From Herbaspirillum frisingense GSF30 (GTDB lineage Bacteria; Pseudomonadota; Gammaproteobacteria; Burkholderiales; Burkholderiaceae_D): a stretch of 58,681 nucleotides of DNA. The notes below the pieces were generated by a model that saw only the letters and a program-made list of their open reading frames with translations, was not told the DNA's origin and ran no database searches. A program made the position numbers and the translations under genes. The stretch covers positions 1-58,681 of the forward strand of contig NZ_AEEC02000032.1 of the NCBI RefSeq assembly GCF_000300975.2, written 5' to 3'. Shown in pieces: positions 1 to 8,688 of this stretch. The first letter of the stretch is position 1; each line of letters begins with the position of its first letter.

Positions 1-1
1 C

Positions 2-1219
2 ACCCTGGGTGGCCGGGCGCGCCGCCTCGAACTCGATGGCCGTACCCTGGATAACGGCCAGCACATCCTGCTGGGCGCCTACCGCGCCACCCTGGCCCTG
101 ATGAAACAGGTCGGCGTCGATCCCGCCGCAGCCCTGCTGCGACTCCCCCTGCAGATGCGCTACCCGCTGGCGAATCAGACCGACGGCATGGACTTCGTTG
201 CGCCACGCCTGCCCGCGCCCTGGCATGTGGCCGTGGCCCTGCTGCGCGCCAAGGGGCTGGCGCGCGATGACAAGATGGCCTTGGCCCGCTTTTCCACCAC
301 GGCGCGCTGGATGGGCTGGCAATTGCACGAGGATTGCAGCGTGGCCGACCTGCTGCAGCGTTTCGACCAGACTGACCGCGTCACCCGCCTGATGTGGCGC
401 CCGCTCTGCATCGCCGCCCTGAATACGCCCCCCGAACGGGCTTCGGCGCAGGTATTCCTGAACGTGCTGCGCGATAGCCTGGGCGCGCGCCGTGCCGCTT
501 CCGACATGCTGATCCCGCGCCGGGACCTGGGCGCCCTGCTGCCCGATGCCACCGAAGCCTACCTGGCCCGCCATGGTGGACTGGTACGACCGGGCGTGGC
601 GGTCACGCGCCTGCTGACGGGCAGCGAGCCAGGCAGCTGGCGCCTGGAAGACCGCCTGGGCGAAAGCCTCGGCGAATTCTCCGGCGTGGTACTGGCCACC
701 GGCCCCGAGGCTGCCGCGCAACTGCTGGAGGGCCTGCACGATACCCACCTGCTGCAAGCCCTGGAGCATGAACCCATCACCACCTGCTATCTGCAGTATG
801 GCGAGCAGGTGCGCCTGCCGGCGCCCTTCCTGGCCTTGCTGGACGCGCCGGAGCGCCAGGCCTGGGGCCAGTTCGTCTTCGACCGTGGGCAACTGGGCGG
901 CGACCCGGGTCTGCTGGCCGTGGTGGTCAGTGCCGCCGGGCAGGCCATCGCCGACGGTCATGCCACCCTGACGACGGGCATCACCCGCCAATTGGCGCAA
1001 GACTTCGGCCAGCCGGCCCTGGCCACGCCCCAATGGAGCAAGGTCATCACCGAAAAGCGCGCCACCTTCGCCTGTATCCCCGGACTGCAACGGCCCGACA
1101 ACACCGCCATGCCAGCCGGTCTGGCGCTGGCCGGCGACTACGTGGCCGGCGACTATCCCGCCACGCTGGAAGGCGCGGTGCGTAGCGGCGGTGCAGCGGC
1201 CCGGCTGCTGGCGGGCTAG
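2..1219 (+). CDS. hpnE: Hydroxysqualene dehydroxylase HpnE, 5' end missing
   Basis: FAD-dependent amine-oxidase/desaturase-like protein of the squalene-associated HpnE family, which in HpnCDE pathways reduces hydroxysqualene to squalene for hopanoid synthesis. The reading frame is already open at base 2, so the start codon and the N-terminal Rossmann G-x-G-x-x-G lie outside the window. The first visible residues include the GGRAR motif that normally follows that dinucleotide fold. The C-terminus has the FAD-contacting stretch AGDYVAGDYPATLEGAVRSG, typical of carotenoid/squalene desaturase-like flavoproteins. About 405 residues are visible, so little is missing. hpnC and hpnD would be expected just upstream. 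Family assignment is by recognition; the exact substrate is inferred. Confidence 0.85.
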   Translation, partial: TLGGRARRLELDGRTLDNGQHILLGAYRATLALMKQVGVDPAAALLRLPLQMRYPLANQTDGMDFVAPRLPAPWHVAVALLRAKGLARDDKMALARFSTTARWMGWQLHEDCSVADLLQRFDQTDRVTRLMWRPLCIAALNTPPERASAQVFLNVLRDSLGARRAASDMLIPRRDLGALLPDATEAYLARHGGLVRPGVAVTRLLTGSEPGSWRLEDRLGESLGEFSGVVLATGPEAAAQLLEGLHDTHLLQALEHEPITTCYLQYGEQVRLPAPFLALLDAPERQAWGQFVFDRGQLGGDPGLLAVVVSAAGQAIADGHATLTTGITRQLAQDFGQPALATPQWSKVITEKRATFACIPGLQRPDNTAMPAGLALAGDYVAGDYPATLEGAVRSGGAAARLLAG

Positions 1220-1413
1220 ACCTCCTGCAGCGGCTGGCCGTCCCTAAAATTTTCATGGATGACGGCAAAGGGATTCACCCCATCCATGCCGGCGATGCAC
1301 TACGATAGCGGTCCATCAGCATTACGCATCAGCAGTCCCGATTCCGGTTCGTGTCTGCACCACCATCGCCCGGCGGCGCCAAGCCGCGTTGAATAAATTA
1401 CGGAGAAAACAAT

Positions 1414-2556
1414 ATGCCGGTCATGACCTGTATCGAAGACTTCCGCCTGCTGGCCAAGAAACGTGTCCCCAAGGCCTTCTACGACTACGCCGACAGCGGC
1501 TCCTATACCGAGAGCACCTATCGCGCCAACACCAAGGACCTGGCCTCGCTCAAGCTGCGCCAGCGCGTGGCCATCAATGTCGACGAACGCAGCACCCGCA
1601 CCACCATGATCGGCCACGATGTCAGCATGCCCGTGGCCATCGCCCCTACCGGTCTGACCGGCATGCAGTGGGCCAACGGCGAGATGCTGGGCGCGATCGC
1701 GGCCGAGAAGTTCGGCATCCCCTTCACCCTGTCCACCATGAGCATCTGCTCCATCGAGGACGTGGCCAGCGTCACCACCAAGCCGTTCTGGTTTCAGCTC
1801 TACGTGATGCGCGACCGTGGCTTCGTGAAGTCGCTGATCGATCGCGCCAAGGCTGCCAAGTGCTCGGCACTGGTGCTCACGCTGGACCTGCAGATCCTCG
1901 GCCAGCGCCACAAGGACCTCAAGAACGGCATGTCGGTCCCGCCCAAGCTGACCCTGGAAACCCTGCTCGACCTGGCCAGCAAGCCCGGCTGGGCGCTGCG
2001 TGCGCTGGGCGGCCGCAAGACCTTCGGCAACCTGGCCGGCCACATCAAGGGCGGTGAAGGCGCCGGCGGCGTGCAGACCCTCTCCAAGTGGACCGCCAGC
2101 CAGTTCGACCCCACCCTGAACTGGGACGACGTGGCCTGGATCAAGGAGCAATGGGGCGGCAAGCTGATTCTCAAGGGCATCCTCGACGTGGAAGATGCCA
2201 AGCTGGCCGTGCAGACCGGAGCCGACGCCATCGTCGTCTCCAACCACGGTGGCCGCCAGCTGGATGGCGCAATGTCCTCCATCGAAGCCCTGCCGGCCAT
2301 TGCCGAAGCCGTGGGTGACCAGATCGAAGTCTGGTTCGACGGCGGCATCCGTTCCGGCCAGGACGTGCTCAAGGCGGTGGCCCTGGGCGCGCGCGGCACC
2401 ATGATCGGCCGTGCCTTCCTCTACAGCCTGGGCGCCATGGGCGGCGACGGCGTCTCGCAGATGCTGGAAATCATGCGCAAGGAGCTCGATGTCAGCATGG
2501 CCCTCACTGGCACCAAGGACATCAAGGATGTCGGCCCGCAGATCCTGATCCGCTAA
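1414..2556 (+). CDS. lldD: FMN-dependent L-lactate dehydrogenase (alpha-hydroxy acid dehydrogenase)
   Basis: A 380-residue TIM-barrel flavoprotein of the LldD/glycolate oxidase family, expected to oxidise L-lactate to pyruvate and pass electrons to quinone at the inner membrane. The active-site motif SNHGGRQLDG is at about residues 276-285, with catalytic His278 and substrate-binding Arg281. The phosphate-binding DGGIRSGQDVLKA and GRAFLY segments follow, and the N-terminal FYDYADSGSYTE motif is present. The ATG at 1414 follows a GGAG ribosome site about ten bases upstream. The length is close to E. coli LldD (396). The gene stands alone and ends in a strong terminator. Related 2-hydroxy acid oxidases (glycolate, mandelate) cannot be excluded by eye. 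Confidence 0.85.
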   Translation: MPVMTCIEDFRLLAKKRVPKAFYDYADSGSYTESTYRANTKDLASLKLRQRVAINVDERSTRTTMIGHDVSMPVAIAPTGLTGMQWANGEMLGAIAAEKFGIPFTLSTMSICSIEDVASVTTKPFWFQLYVMRDRGFVKSLIDRAKAAKCSALVLTLDLQILGQRHKDLKNGMSVPPKLTLETLLDLASKPGWALRALGGRKTFGNLAGHIKGGEGAGGVQTLSKWTASQFDPTLNWDDVAWIKEQWGGKLILKGILDVEDAKLAVQTGADAIVVSNHGGRQLDGAMSSIEALPAIAEAVGDQIEVWFDGGIRSGQDVLKAVALGARGTMIGRAFLYSLGAMGGDGVSQMLEIMRKELDVSMALTGTKDIKDVGPQILIR

Positions 2557-2576
2557 AACCCCCATCCCATCAAGAA

Positions 2577-2616
2577 AACGTCCCGGTCCACCGCAAGGTG
2601 GCCGGGACGTTTTTTT
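2577..2616 (+). terminator. Rho-independent terminator after lldD
   Basis: GC-rich hairpin with arms AACGTCCCGG and CCGGGACGTT around an inner CCACC/GGTGG stem and a GCAA loop, followed directly by a run of T. It lies 20 bases after the lldD stop and reads in the same direction. Confidence 0.92.
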
Positions 2617-2639
2617 GACTCTGCGGGATCAGCCTGCGG

Positions 2640-3311
2640 CTACTGGCGCGGCTTTTCGTTCAGGGCATCGATCACGCCCTCCTGGCCGTAGCGTCGGGCC
2701 AGGTCCATGGCGGTGAGACCGTCCTTGTTCTTCAGCGTCAGATCGGCGCCATTGTCACGCAGCACCTCGACTGCCGCCACCCGTCCGCGCATGGCTGCCA
2801 GCATCACCGGCGTCATCTTGTCGTCGGGCGATTCGGCATCCACGTAGGCCGAGGCATCCAGCAAGAGCTTGACGATCTCCGAGCTGCCGTTGATGGCCGC
2901 ATAGTGCAACGCCGTCCAGCCCGGACGATTGACTTCCACCTCGCGCGAAAGCAACAGCTTGACCACCGGTATGTTGCCGTAGAAGGAGGCCAGCATCAGC
3001 GGCGTGTCGCCATTGGTGGCCTGGGCCTCCAGGTTGACGTCCGGTGCATTGACCAGCACCTCGAAGGCCTTCATCGAGTCTTCGCGGATGGACAGCATCA
3101 GGCCGGTGTAGCCGCGCTTGGGCTCGATCAGGTTGGGGCCCATGCCACGCTGCATCAGTTGCTTGAGGAAGTACACGTTATCCATGCGGATGGCCTGGAA
3201 GTATTCTTCATAGGCGCCCGCACGGGCCGCACCCGGCAACAGCAGCGAGGTGTAGAGCACGATGCGGCCCAGCCCGCGCCAGCGGGAACGCAGCTTTTCC
3301 AGCAAGGTCAT
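2640..3311 (-). CDS. Exported ankyrin-repeat protein
   Basis: A 223-residue protein with an N-terminal hydrophobic segment (about residues 15-32, ending LLPGAARA) that looks like a signal peptide, so it is probably periplasmic. From about residue 65 to the end there are four to five ankyrin repeats, recognised by motifs such as GDTPLMLASFYG, GWTALHYAAINGS and DGLTAMDLARRYG. Such proteins mediate protein-protein contacts; the partner is unknown. Its ATG overlaps the TatD stop by four bases (ATGA), so the two are translationally coupled. A TatD-ankyrin pair next to holB/tmk is, from memory, common in Burkholderiales. The specific function is unknown. Confidence 0.85.
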   Translation of the reverse strand: MTLLEKLRSRWRGLGRIVLYTSLLLPGAARAGAYEEYFQAIRMDNVYFLKQLMQRGMGPNLIEPKRGYTGLMLSIREDSMKAFEVLVNAPDVNLEAQATNGDTPLMLASFYGNIPVVKLLLSREVEVNRPGWTALHYAAINGSSEIVKLLLDASAYVDAESPDDKMTPVMLAAMRGRVAAVEVLRDNGADLTLKNKDGLTAMDLARRYGQEGVIDALNEKPRQ

Positions 3312-4087
3312 GGTGTGATTCCGAACAGCTTGAAGAAATTGTCAGAGGTCTGGCGTGCCACCTCGGCCACCGGGATGCCGCGCAGGTCGGCGATGAATTC
3401 GCCGACGTGGCGCACATAGCCGGGCTCGTTGGTCTTGCCGCGAAACGGCACCGGTGCCAGGTAGGGCGAATCGGTCTCGATGAGCATGCGCTCCAGCGGA
3501 ATGGTGCGCGCCACCTGTTGCAGGTCCTTGGCGGACTTGAAGGTGACGATGCCCGAAAACGAGATATAGAAACCCAGCTCGATGGCCGCATCGGCCACCT
3601 CCTGCGATTCCGTGAAGCAATGCATGACCCCCGCCGCTCCACCGGCCGCCGGGCTGGCGCCTTCTTCGCGCAGGATGCGGATGGTATCCTCGGACGCCGA
3701 ACGGGTATGGATGATCAGCGGCTTGCCCGTGGCGCGCGAGGCGCGGATATGGGTGCGAAAGCGCTCGCGCTGCCATTCCAGGTCACCCTGCAGGCGGTAG
3801 TAATCCAGCCCGGTCTCGCCGATGGCGACGATGCGCGGATGGTCGGCCAGCGCCACCAGCTGCTCCACCGAGGGCTCCGGCGTGTCTTCGTAGTCCGGAT
3901 GCACGCCCACCGAAGCGTAGACGGTGGGATACTGCTCGGCCAGGGCCAATACCTGCGGGAAATCAGGCAGGTCCACCGACACGCACAGGGCGTGGCTGAC
4001 CTGGTTTTCGGCCATCTTGCCGAAGATCTCCGGCAAGCGCGCCGCCAGGTCGGGAAAATTGATGTGGCAATGGGAATCGATATACAT
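3308..4087 (-). CDS. TatD family metal-dependent deoxyribonuclease
   Basis: A 259-residue TIM-barrel metallohydrolase of the TatD/YcfH family, with 3'-5' exonuclease or DNA-repair activity in characterised members. Metal-site motifs are in order: DSHCHI near the N-terminus (HxH), GETGLDYY (metal-bridging Glu), IIHTR (His), GVMHCFTES (His) and ETDSPYLAP (Asp) near residue 205. The full length matches the family. The gene precedes the ankyrin protein and overlaps it by four bases. In related genomes it usually follows holB; here regBA and a siderophore receptor lie between them. Confidence 0.93.
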   Translation of the reverse strand: MYIDSHCHINFPDLAARLPEIFGKMAENQVSHALCVSVDLPDFPQVLALAEQYPTVYASVGVHPDYEDTPEPSVEQLVALADHPRIVAIGETGLDYYRLQGDLEWQRERFRTHIRASRATGKPLIIHTRSASEDTIRILREEGASPAAGGAAGVMHCFTESQEVADAAIELGFYISFSGIVTFKSAKDLQQVARTIPLERMLIETDSPYLAPVPFRGKTNEPGYVRHVGEFIADLRGIPVAEVARQTSDNFFKLFGITP

Positions 4088-4183
4088 GGCCGCTATTGTA
4101 AAGCGATGCCGACAGCCTGTCGCCCCTGAGCGCGGCGCGCTTACCTTTGGTTACAGCCGCGCCGGCATGCCCGGCGCCCGCCC

Positions 4184-4735
4184 TCAGCGCGCCACCGGGC
4201 GCTTGGCCAGCTTGCGCTGCAGGGTGCGGCGGTGCATGTTCAGCGCCCGCGCAGTGGAAGAGACATTGCCCTCATGCTCGGCCAGCACACGCTGGATGTG
4301 TTCCCACTCCAGTCTTTCCAGCGACAGCGGCGACGCCTCTTCCATCGGCGGCACCGGTTCGTCGGTGCGCTCGCCGCCACTGGCATGGTTCAGCGCCGAG
4401 AGGATGGAATCGACATTGGCCGGCTTGGCCAGGTAGTTGTCGGCGCCCGACTTGATCGCCTGGACCGTGGTGGCGATGCTGGCGTAGCCGGTCAACACCA
4501 GCAGGCGGGCCTCAGGCAAGGCCTGACGCAGCGGCGACACCCACTGCAGGCCGGAATCCTTTTCCAGCTGCAGGTCGATGGTGGCGTAGTCGAAGCGTTC
4601 ACGACGCGCCGCTTCCAGCGCCTCCTCGCCACTGTGCGCCACGGTCGGGCGGAAACCCCGACGCGCCAGCGACCTGGCCAGGGTACTGGCAAAGACATCG
4701 TTATCGTCAAGGATCAGGAAAGCTGCACTCATCAA
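4184..4735 (-). CDS. regA: Redox response regulator RegA/PrrA/ActR family
   Basis: A 183-residue response regulator. The receiver domain (residues 6-120) has the acidic pair D10/D11, phospho-acceptor Asp54 in TIDLQLEKDSG, Thr in VLTGY and Lys in YLAKP. A PPM linker is followed by a Fis-type helix-turn-helix (about 140-180) with the family-typical NMHRRTLQRKLAKR. RegA proteins globally control respiration, carbon and nitrogen fixation and electron-transport genes in response to redox state. The partner kinase gene lies 57 bases upstream in the same direction. Downstream a perfect inverted repeat (4159-4177, arms GCGCCGG/CCGGCGC) lacks a T-run, so it is only a possible stem-loop. Confidence 0.94.
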   Translation of the reverse strand: MMSAAFLILDDNDVFASTLARSLARRGFRPTVAHSGEEALEAARRERFDYATIDLQLEKDSGLQWVSPLRQALPEARLLVLTGYASIATTVQAIKSGADNYLAKPANVDSILSALNHASGGERTDEPVPPMEEASPLSLERLEWEHIQRVLAEHEGNVSSTARALNMHRRTLQRKLAKRPVAR

Positions 4736-4792
4736 AAAGCCTGCAATATAAGAAACATCACATCAGTCGATCAAGACAGGAAACAAAAACAT

Positions 4793-6148
4793 TCAGCGCA
4801 AGGGGAAGCGCAACTGTGCCACGGTGCCCTCACCCGGCACGGAACGCAGGCGCAGCTTGCCTCCCAGGTGCGTGGCACTGGCAAACGCCAGCATCAGACC
4901 AATCCCCGAACCGCCGGAACTGCTGACGACCGGGCCATGACCCAGGCGCTGGAGCAGCTCGGGCGCGATACCGCTGCCATTGTCGGAGACCTCGATGATA
5001 GCCGTCTTCTTGCCCGACCTGGATGACGCCCCGCCAAACGAAGATGGCGCTTCGGCGACCTTGGTGGCATCGCCAGCATCAGCGGAGAGCAGCCGCAGCC
5101 GGATCTCTCCCTGATGCCCCCGCCCGCGTACCGCATGGGCGGCATTATCGAGCAGGGTCAAGAGGATCTGCGACAGGTCCTGTAACTGGCTGGCGACCCA
5201 ACCCCGCTGGTGTACCTCGGCCACCAACAGCACGGCGGGGTGACGCAAGCGCCAGCCCTCCAGCAGGCTGGTCAGCCAGGGCGTGATGGCCGCGCTGTCC
5301 TCGTTGCGCAGCTGGGCATCGGCGTCCAGGCGCATGCTCTCCAGCGCTGCCTTGCAGACCGCAATCTGTTCCTCGACGATGCGCAGGTCTTCGTCATAGA
5401 CACTCAGCGCGGGGTTGTCGGCCATCTCGCGTCGCAACTCCCCGGCGATCACCGCCACCGTGGACAGCGGCGTATTGAGGGCGTGGGCCGCGCCGGCGGC
5501 CTGGGTACCCAGCGCCAGGATGCGATGACTCTGCAGCTGGCGCTCCCGGGCCTGGCCCAGTTGCCGATCGCGCGAGCGCACCGCCGCGGCGATACGGCTG
5601 ACGAACCAGGTGATCAGCAGCGCCGAGATCGTGAAATTGATCCACATCCCCGCCAGGTGATAGGCCATGGCCTGGCCATGGTCGTGGATGTGTAGCGGCT
5701 GGTAGAAATACACCAGCCCGGAATAGCCACCCAGCGCGCACAGCGCCAGCAGCAAGGCATAGGGCCAACTGAGGGTAGCCGCGCCGGCCGCCAGCGCCGG
5801 CAGGTAGAAGGACACGAAGGGATTGGTCGAGCCGCCCGAGAAATACAGCAAGGCCGTCAATACCGCCACATCCAGCCACAGCTGCATGAACAGTTCACCC
5901 TGCTCCGCCGGCCGCGCCCAGCGCATGCGCAGCCAGGTTCCCCCATTGATGAGCAGCTGCAGCAGGATCAGCGCCAGCAAGGGCGACATCGGCAAGGCGA
6001 TATGCAGCCAGATGTGGGCACCTGCCAGCACCAGCAGCTCGCCGGCCACCATCGCCCAGCGCAGCCAGAACAGGCGCGACAGCAGCAGATGCTGCGGCGG
6101 ATCGGCAGGCAGCGATGCCGCCGCCAGGAAGGAGCTCGGGGAATTCAT
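4793..6148 (-). CDS. regB: Redox sensor histidine kinase RegB/PrrB family
   Basis: A membrane histidine kinase of 451 residues from the ATG at 6148. About six hydrophobic segments fill residues 25-185. The quinone-binding heptad GGSTNPF is at 105-111, the H-box LGTQAAGAAHALNTPLST has His222, and the redox-active cysteine is at Cys265 in QIAVCKAALES. N-box LLDNAAHA, G-box SDNGSGI and GSGIGLML follow. These are the three hallmarks of RegB, which autophosphorylates and signals to RegA according to quinone pool and thiol state. I preferred 6148 over an in-frame start 20 codons upstream because the extra stretch is Arg-rich and unlike the family. A perfect TATAAT lies only eight bases before this ATG, suggesting a leaderless mRNA. 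Confidence 0.92.
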   Translation of the reverse strand: MNSPSSFLAAASLPADPPQHLLLSRLFWLRWAMVAGELLVLAGAHIWLHIALPMSPLLALILLQLLINGGTWLRMRWARPAEQGELFMQLWLDVAVLTALLYFSGGSTNPFVSFYLPALAAGAATLSWPYALLLALCALGGYSGLVYFYQPLHIHDHGQAMAYHLAGMWINFTISALLITWFVSRIAAAVRSRDRQLGQARERQLQSHRILALGTQAAGAAHALNTPLSTVAVIAGELRREMADNPALSVYDEDLRIVEEQIAVCKAALESMRLDADAQLRNEDSAAITPWLTSLLEGWRLRHPAVLLVAEVHQRGWVASQLQDLSQILLTLLDNAAHAVRGRGHQGEIRLRLLSADAGDATKVAEAPSSFGGASSRSGKKTAIIEVSDNGSGIAPELLQRLGHGPVVSSSGGSGIGLMLAFASATHLGGKLRLRSVPGEGTVAQLRFPLR

Positions 6149-6155
6149 GGCCGGA

Positions 6156-6161
6156 ATTATA
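6156..6161 (-). promoter_or_regulatory. -10 hexamer for regB, predicting a leaderless transcript
   Basis: On the minus strand a perfect TATAAT ends eight bases before the regB ATG at 6148, so transcription would start at or within a base or two of the A of ATG. No good -35 is visible (best candidate GTCAGG at 17-bp spacing) and there is no clear Shine-Dalgarno. Confidence 0.45.
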
Positions 6162-6277
6162 CGGGCTGGGCGCGCCCGCCTGACCACAGGCCTCCCGGCC
6201 TTCGACATTCAGCCGGCGATGACCATCACTTCATTACCTTTTCGCAACACGTCACCTCTATTCATTAAAAAATGAAT

Positions 6278-6296
6278 GCAAATGATAACGATTTTT
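6278..6296 (+). promoter_or_regulatory. Fur box upstream of TonB-dependent receptor
   Basis: GCAAATGATAACGATTTTT matches 13 of 19 positions of the classical Fur consensus (GATAATGATAATCATTATC), including the central AATGATAA core. It lies about 65 bp before the receptor start in an AT-rich stretch that stands out from the GC-rich surroundings. Iron-dependent repression by Fur is inferred. Confidence 0.75.
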
Positions 6297-6361
6297 AATT
6301 ATACTTTGCGCCGTTTTGTAATACTTCTTCATTCCCACAAGAAATTCTAGAAAGAATCTTC

Positions 6362-8578
6362 ATGTCCATGCCCTTCACTGCGCGCCTCAACCCGCTGGCC
6401 GCCGCCCTCGCGCTGGCTTTCCTGGCTCCCCTGCCGGCGCTGGCCCAGACCACTGCCACCACTGCCACCACCGACGCCAAGGACCAGGCCGCCCTGCCCA
6501 CGGTCACCGTCAATGCCTCCGCCGACGCCTCGGCCGATGGCTTGCCGGCCGAGTTTGCCGGTGGCCAGGTGGCGCGCGGCAGCCGCCTGGGCGTGCTGGG
6601 CAATGTCGACAACCTGGACAGCCCGGTGCGTTCGGTGGCCTACACCCGCCAGTTGATCGCCGACCAGCAGGCCCACGGCGTGGGCGACGTGCTCAAGAAC
6701 GACCCGGTGGTGCGCACCACCCGCGGCTTCGGCAACTTCCAGGAGTCGTACATGATCCGCGGCTTCATCGCCAACTCGGACGACCTGATGTACAACGGCC
6801 TGTTCGGCATCCTGCCGCGCCAGTACGTCGCCTCGGAAATGATCGAGCGCGTCGAGGTGCTGTACGGCGCCAGCGCCTTCCTCAATGGCGCCACCCCTGG
6901 CGATGCCGGCCTCGGTGGCACCATCAACATCCTGCCCAAGCGCGCCTCCAGCGAAGCCCTGACCGAAGTGACCCTGGGCTACGAGTCGGGCAACAGCAAG
7001 TCCGCCGCCATCGACGTCTCGCGCCGCCTGGGCGCCGATGAACGCCTGGGCGTACGCGTCAATGCCGCCCGCCATGCAGGTGGCACGGGCGTGTCCAACG
7101 AAAAGCGCGAGACCAATGTCTTCTCCCTGGGCGTGGACTATCGCGGCAATGACTTCCGCCTCTCGGCCGACCTCGGCGTGCAGGAAAACAACCTCAGCAA
7201 CATGCGTCCCAGCGTCACCATCGGCAGCGGCTTGACGGCGGTACCGACCGCTCCCAGCGGCTCGTCCAACTACGCGCAGCCCTGGTCGTATTCCAATGCC
7301 CGCGACATCTTCGGCACCGTACGCGGCGAGTGGGACCTGTCGGCCAGCACCACCGCCTGGGCCGCCTTCGGCGCGCGCCAGGGCACCGAGAACAACTCGC
7401 TGTCGGGCGTACGCGTGAACAACGCCAGCACCGGCGCCGCCTCCACCTACCGCTTCGACAATGCCCGCCAGGATGACGTCGCCACCGGCGAAATCGGCGT
7501 GCGCACCCAGTTCAACACCGGCACCGTCTCGCACAAGCTGGTGGCTGCCGCCTCGGCGTATTCGCTGGATTCGCGCAATGCCTACGGCATGTCGACCTCC
7601 TACGCCCTGGCCACCAATCTCTACAATCCGAGCACCTACGCGCGCCCGGCCCTGGTCTTGCTGGGCAATGACCTGTCCGATCCGCAGACCACCATCAAGA
7701 CCCAGCTGATGAGCGCCGTGGTCTCCGACACCCTGGGCTTCTACGACAACCGCCTGCTGGTGACGCTGGGCGTCCGCCAGCAGCAGTTGAAGTCGGACGG
7801 CTACGCCTACAATACCCACGTCAACAATAGCCACTATGACCAGAGCGCTACCTCGCCCATGGCCGGCGTGGTGTTCAAGGTGCTCAAGAACCTTTCCCTG
7901 TACGGCAACTACATCGAAGGTCTGCAGCAGGGCAAGCAGATCACCGATACCACCGCCGCCAACTACGGCCAGATCCTGGCGCCCTACAAGTCCAAGCAGA
8001 AGGAAGTCGGCGTGAAGTACGAACTGGGCGGACTCGGCCTGGGTGCGGCCTTCTTCACCACCGATCGCCCGCTGTCGTACAAGGATGTATCCACCGGCAT
8101 CGAATCCACCAACGGCAAGCAACGCAACCGTGGTGTCGAACTGACCGCCTACGGCGAAGTGACCCGGGGCGTGCGCCTGCTGTCGGGCATTACCTTCCTC
8201 GATGCCAAGCAGGTGCAGACCAATGGCGGCACCAACAATGGCAAGTACGCCATCGGTGTGCCCAAGATGCAGGCCAATGCCGGCGTCGAATATGACATCC
8301 CCGGCGTGCGTGGCCTGACCGTCAATGGCCGCGCCACCTACACCGCCACCCAGTACGTGGATGCCGCCAACAAGCTGGAAGTCCCATCCTGGGTGCGCTA
8401 CGACCTGGGTGCGCGCTACTTGACCGACATCGGCGGTCGCGCCGTCACCTTCCGCGCCGCCATCGAGAACCTGGCCAACCGTAACTACTGGCAGTCGGCC
8501 GGTGGTGCCTCCAACTCGGGCTACCTGGTACTGGGCAATCCGCGTACCTTCAGCACCTCGGTATCGGTGGCCTTCTGA
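6362..8578 (+). CDS. TonB-dependent ferric-siderophore outer-membrane receptor
   Basis: A 738-residue outer-membrane receptor. A signal peptide (about residues 1-28, ending LPALAQ) is followed by a TonB-box-like LPTVTVNAS, a plug domain (about 65-190, with VVRTTRGFGNFQESYMIRGF and IERVEVLYGASAFLNG) and a 22-strand-type beta-barrel ending in a C-terminal Phe (SVSVAF). The plug lines GGTINILPKRAS and the terminal NLANRNYWQ are typical of the FhuA/FcuA siderophore-receptor branch. The ligand cannot be told from sequence. It is encoded opposite to its neighbours between regB and holB, with its own Fur box, so it reads as an independent iron-regulated insertion. No siderophore synthesis or TonB/ExbBD gene is in the window. 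Confidence 0.93.
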   Translation: MSMPFTARLNPLAAALALAFLAPLPALAQTTATTATTDAKDQAALPTVTVNASADASADGLPAEFAGGQVARGSRLGVLGNVDNLDSPVRSVAYTRQLIADQQAHGVGDVLKNDPVVRTTRGFGNFQESYMIRGFIANSDDLMYNGLFGILPRQYVASEMIERVEVLYGASAFLNGATPGDAGLGGTINILPKRASSEALTEVTLGYESGNSKSAAIDVSRRLGADERLGVRVNAARHAGGTGVSNEKRETNVFSLGVDYRGNDFRLSADLGVQENNLSNMRPSVTIGSGLTAVPTAPSGSSNYAQPWSYSNARDIFGTVRGEWDLSASTTAWAAFGARQGTENNSLSGVRVNNASTGAASTYRFDNARQDDVATGEIGVRTQFNTGTVSHKLVAAASAYSLDSRNAYGMSTSYALATNLYNPSTYARPALVLLGNDLSDPQTTIKTQLMSAVVSDTLGFYDNRLLVTLGVRQQQLKSDGYAYNTHVNNSHYDQSATSPMAGVVFKVLKNLSLYGNYIEGLQQGKQITDTTAANYGQILAPYKSKQKEVGVKYELGGLGLGAAFFTTDRPLSYKDVSTGIESTNGKQRNRGVELTAYGEVTRGVRLLSGITFLDAKQVQTNGGTNNGKYAIGVPKMQANAGVEYDIPGVRGLTVNGRATYTATQYVDAANKLEVPSWVRYDLGARYLTDIGGRAVTFRAAIENLANRNYWQSAGGASNSGYLVLGNPRTFSTSVSVAF

Positions 8579-8604
8579 TCTGAACGCAAGCGTTTGCCGC
8601 AATG

Positions 8605-8645
8605 AAAATCGCCCGGCCCCACAGTGTGGGGACCGGGCGATTTTT
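8605..8645. terminator. Bidirectional terminator between the receptor and holB
   Basis: Near-perfect inverted repeat with arms AAAATCGCCCGG and CCGGGCGATTTT flanking a CCCCACA/TGTGGGG inner stem. A-run on the left and T-run on the right allow it to terminate both the rightward receptor gene and the leftward holB, which converge here. Confidence 0.88.
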
Positions 8646-8688
8646 CATGCGCCTGGGCGCAAGCGGACTGCGCCGCAGCAGGTCTGTC

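Noticed and set aside
4159..4177. Terminator after regA
   Set aside because: Perfect GC stem but no T-run on either side, so only a possible stem-loop.
6347..8602. Long open frame antisense to the TonB-dependent receptor
   Set aside because: Gly/His/Val-rich low-complexity translation with no motifs; it mirrors codon bias of the real GC-rich gene on the other strand.
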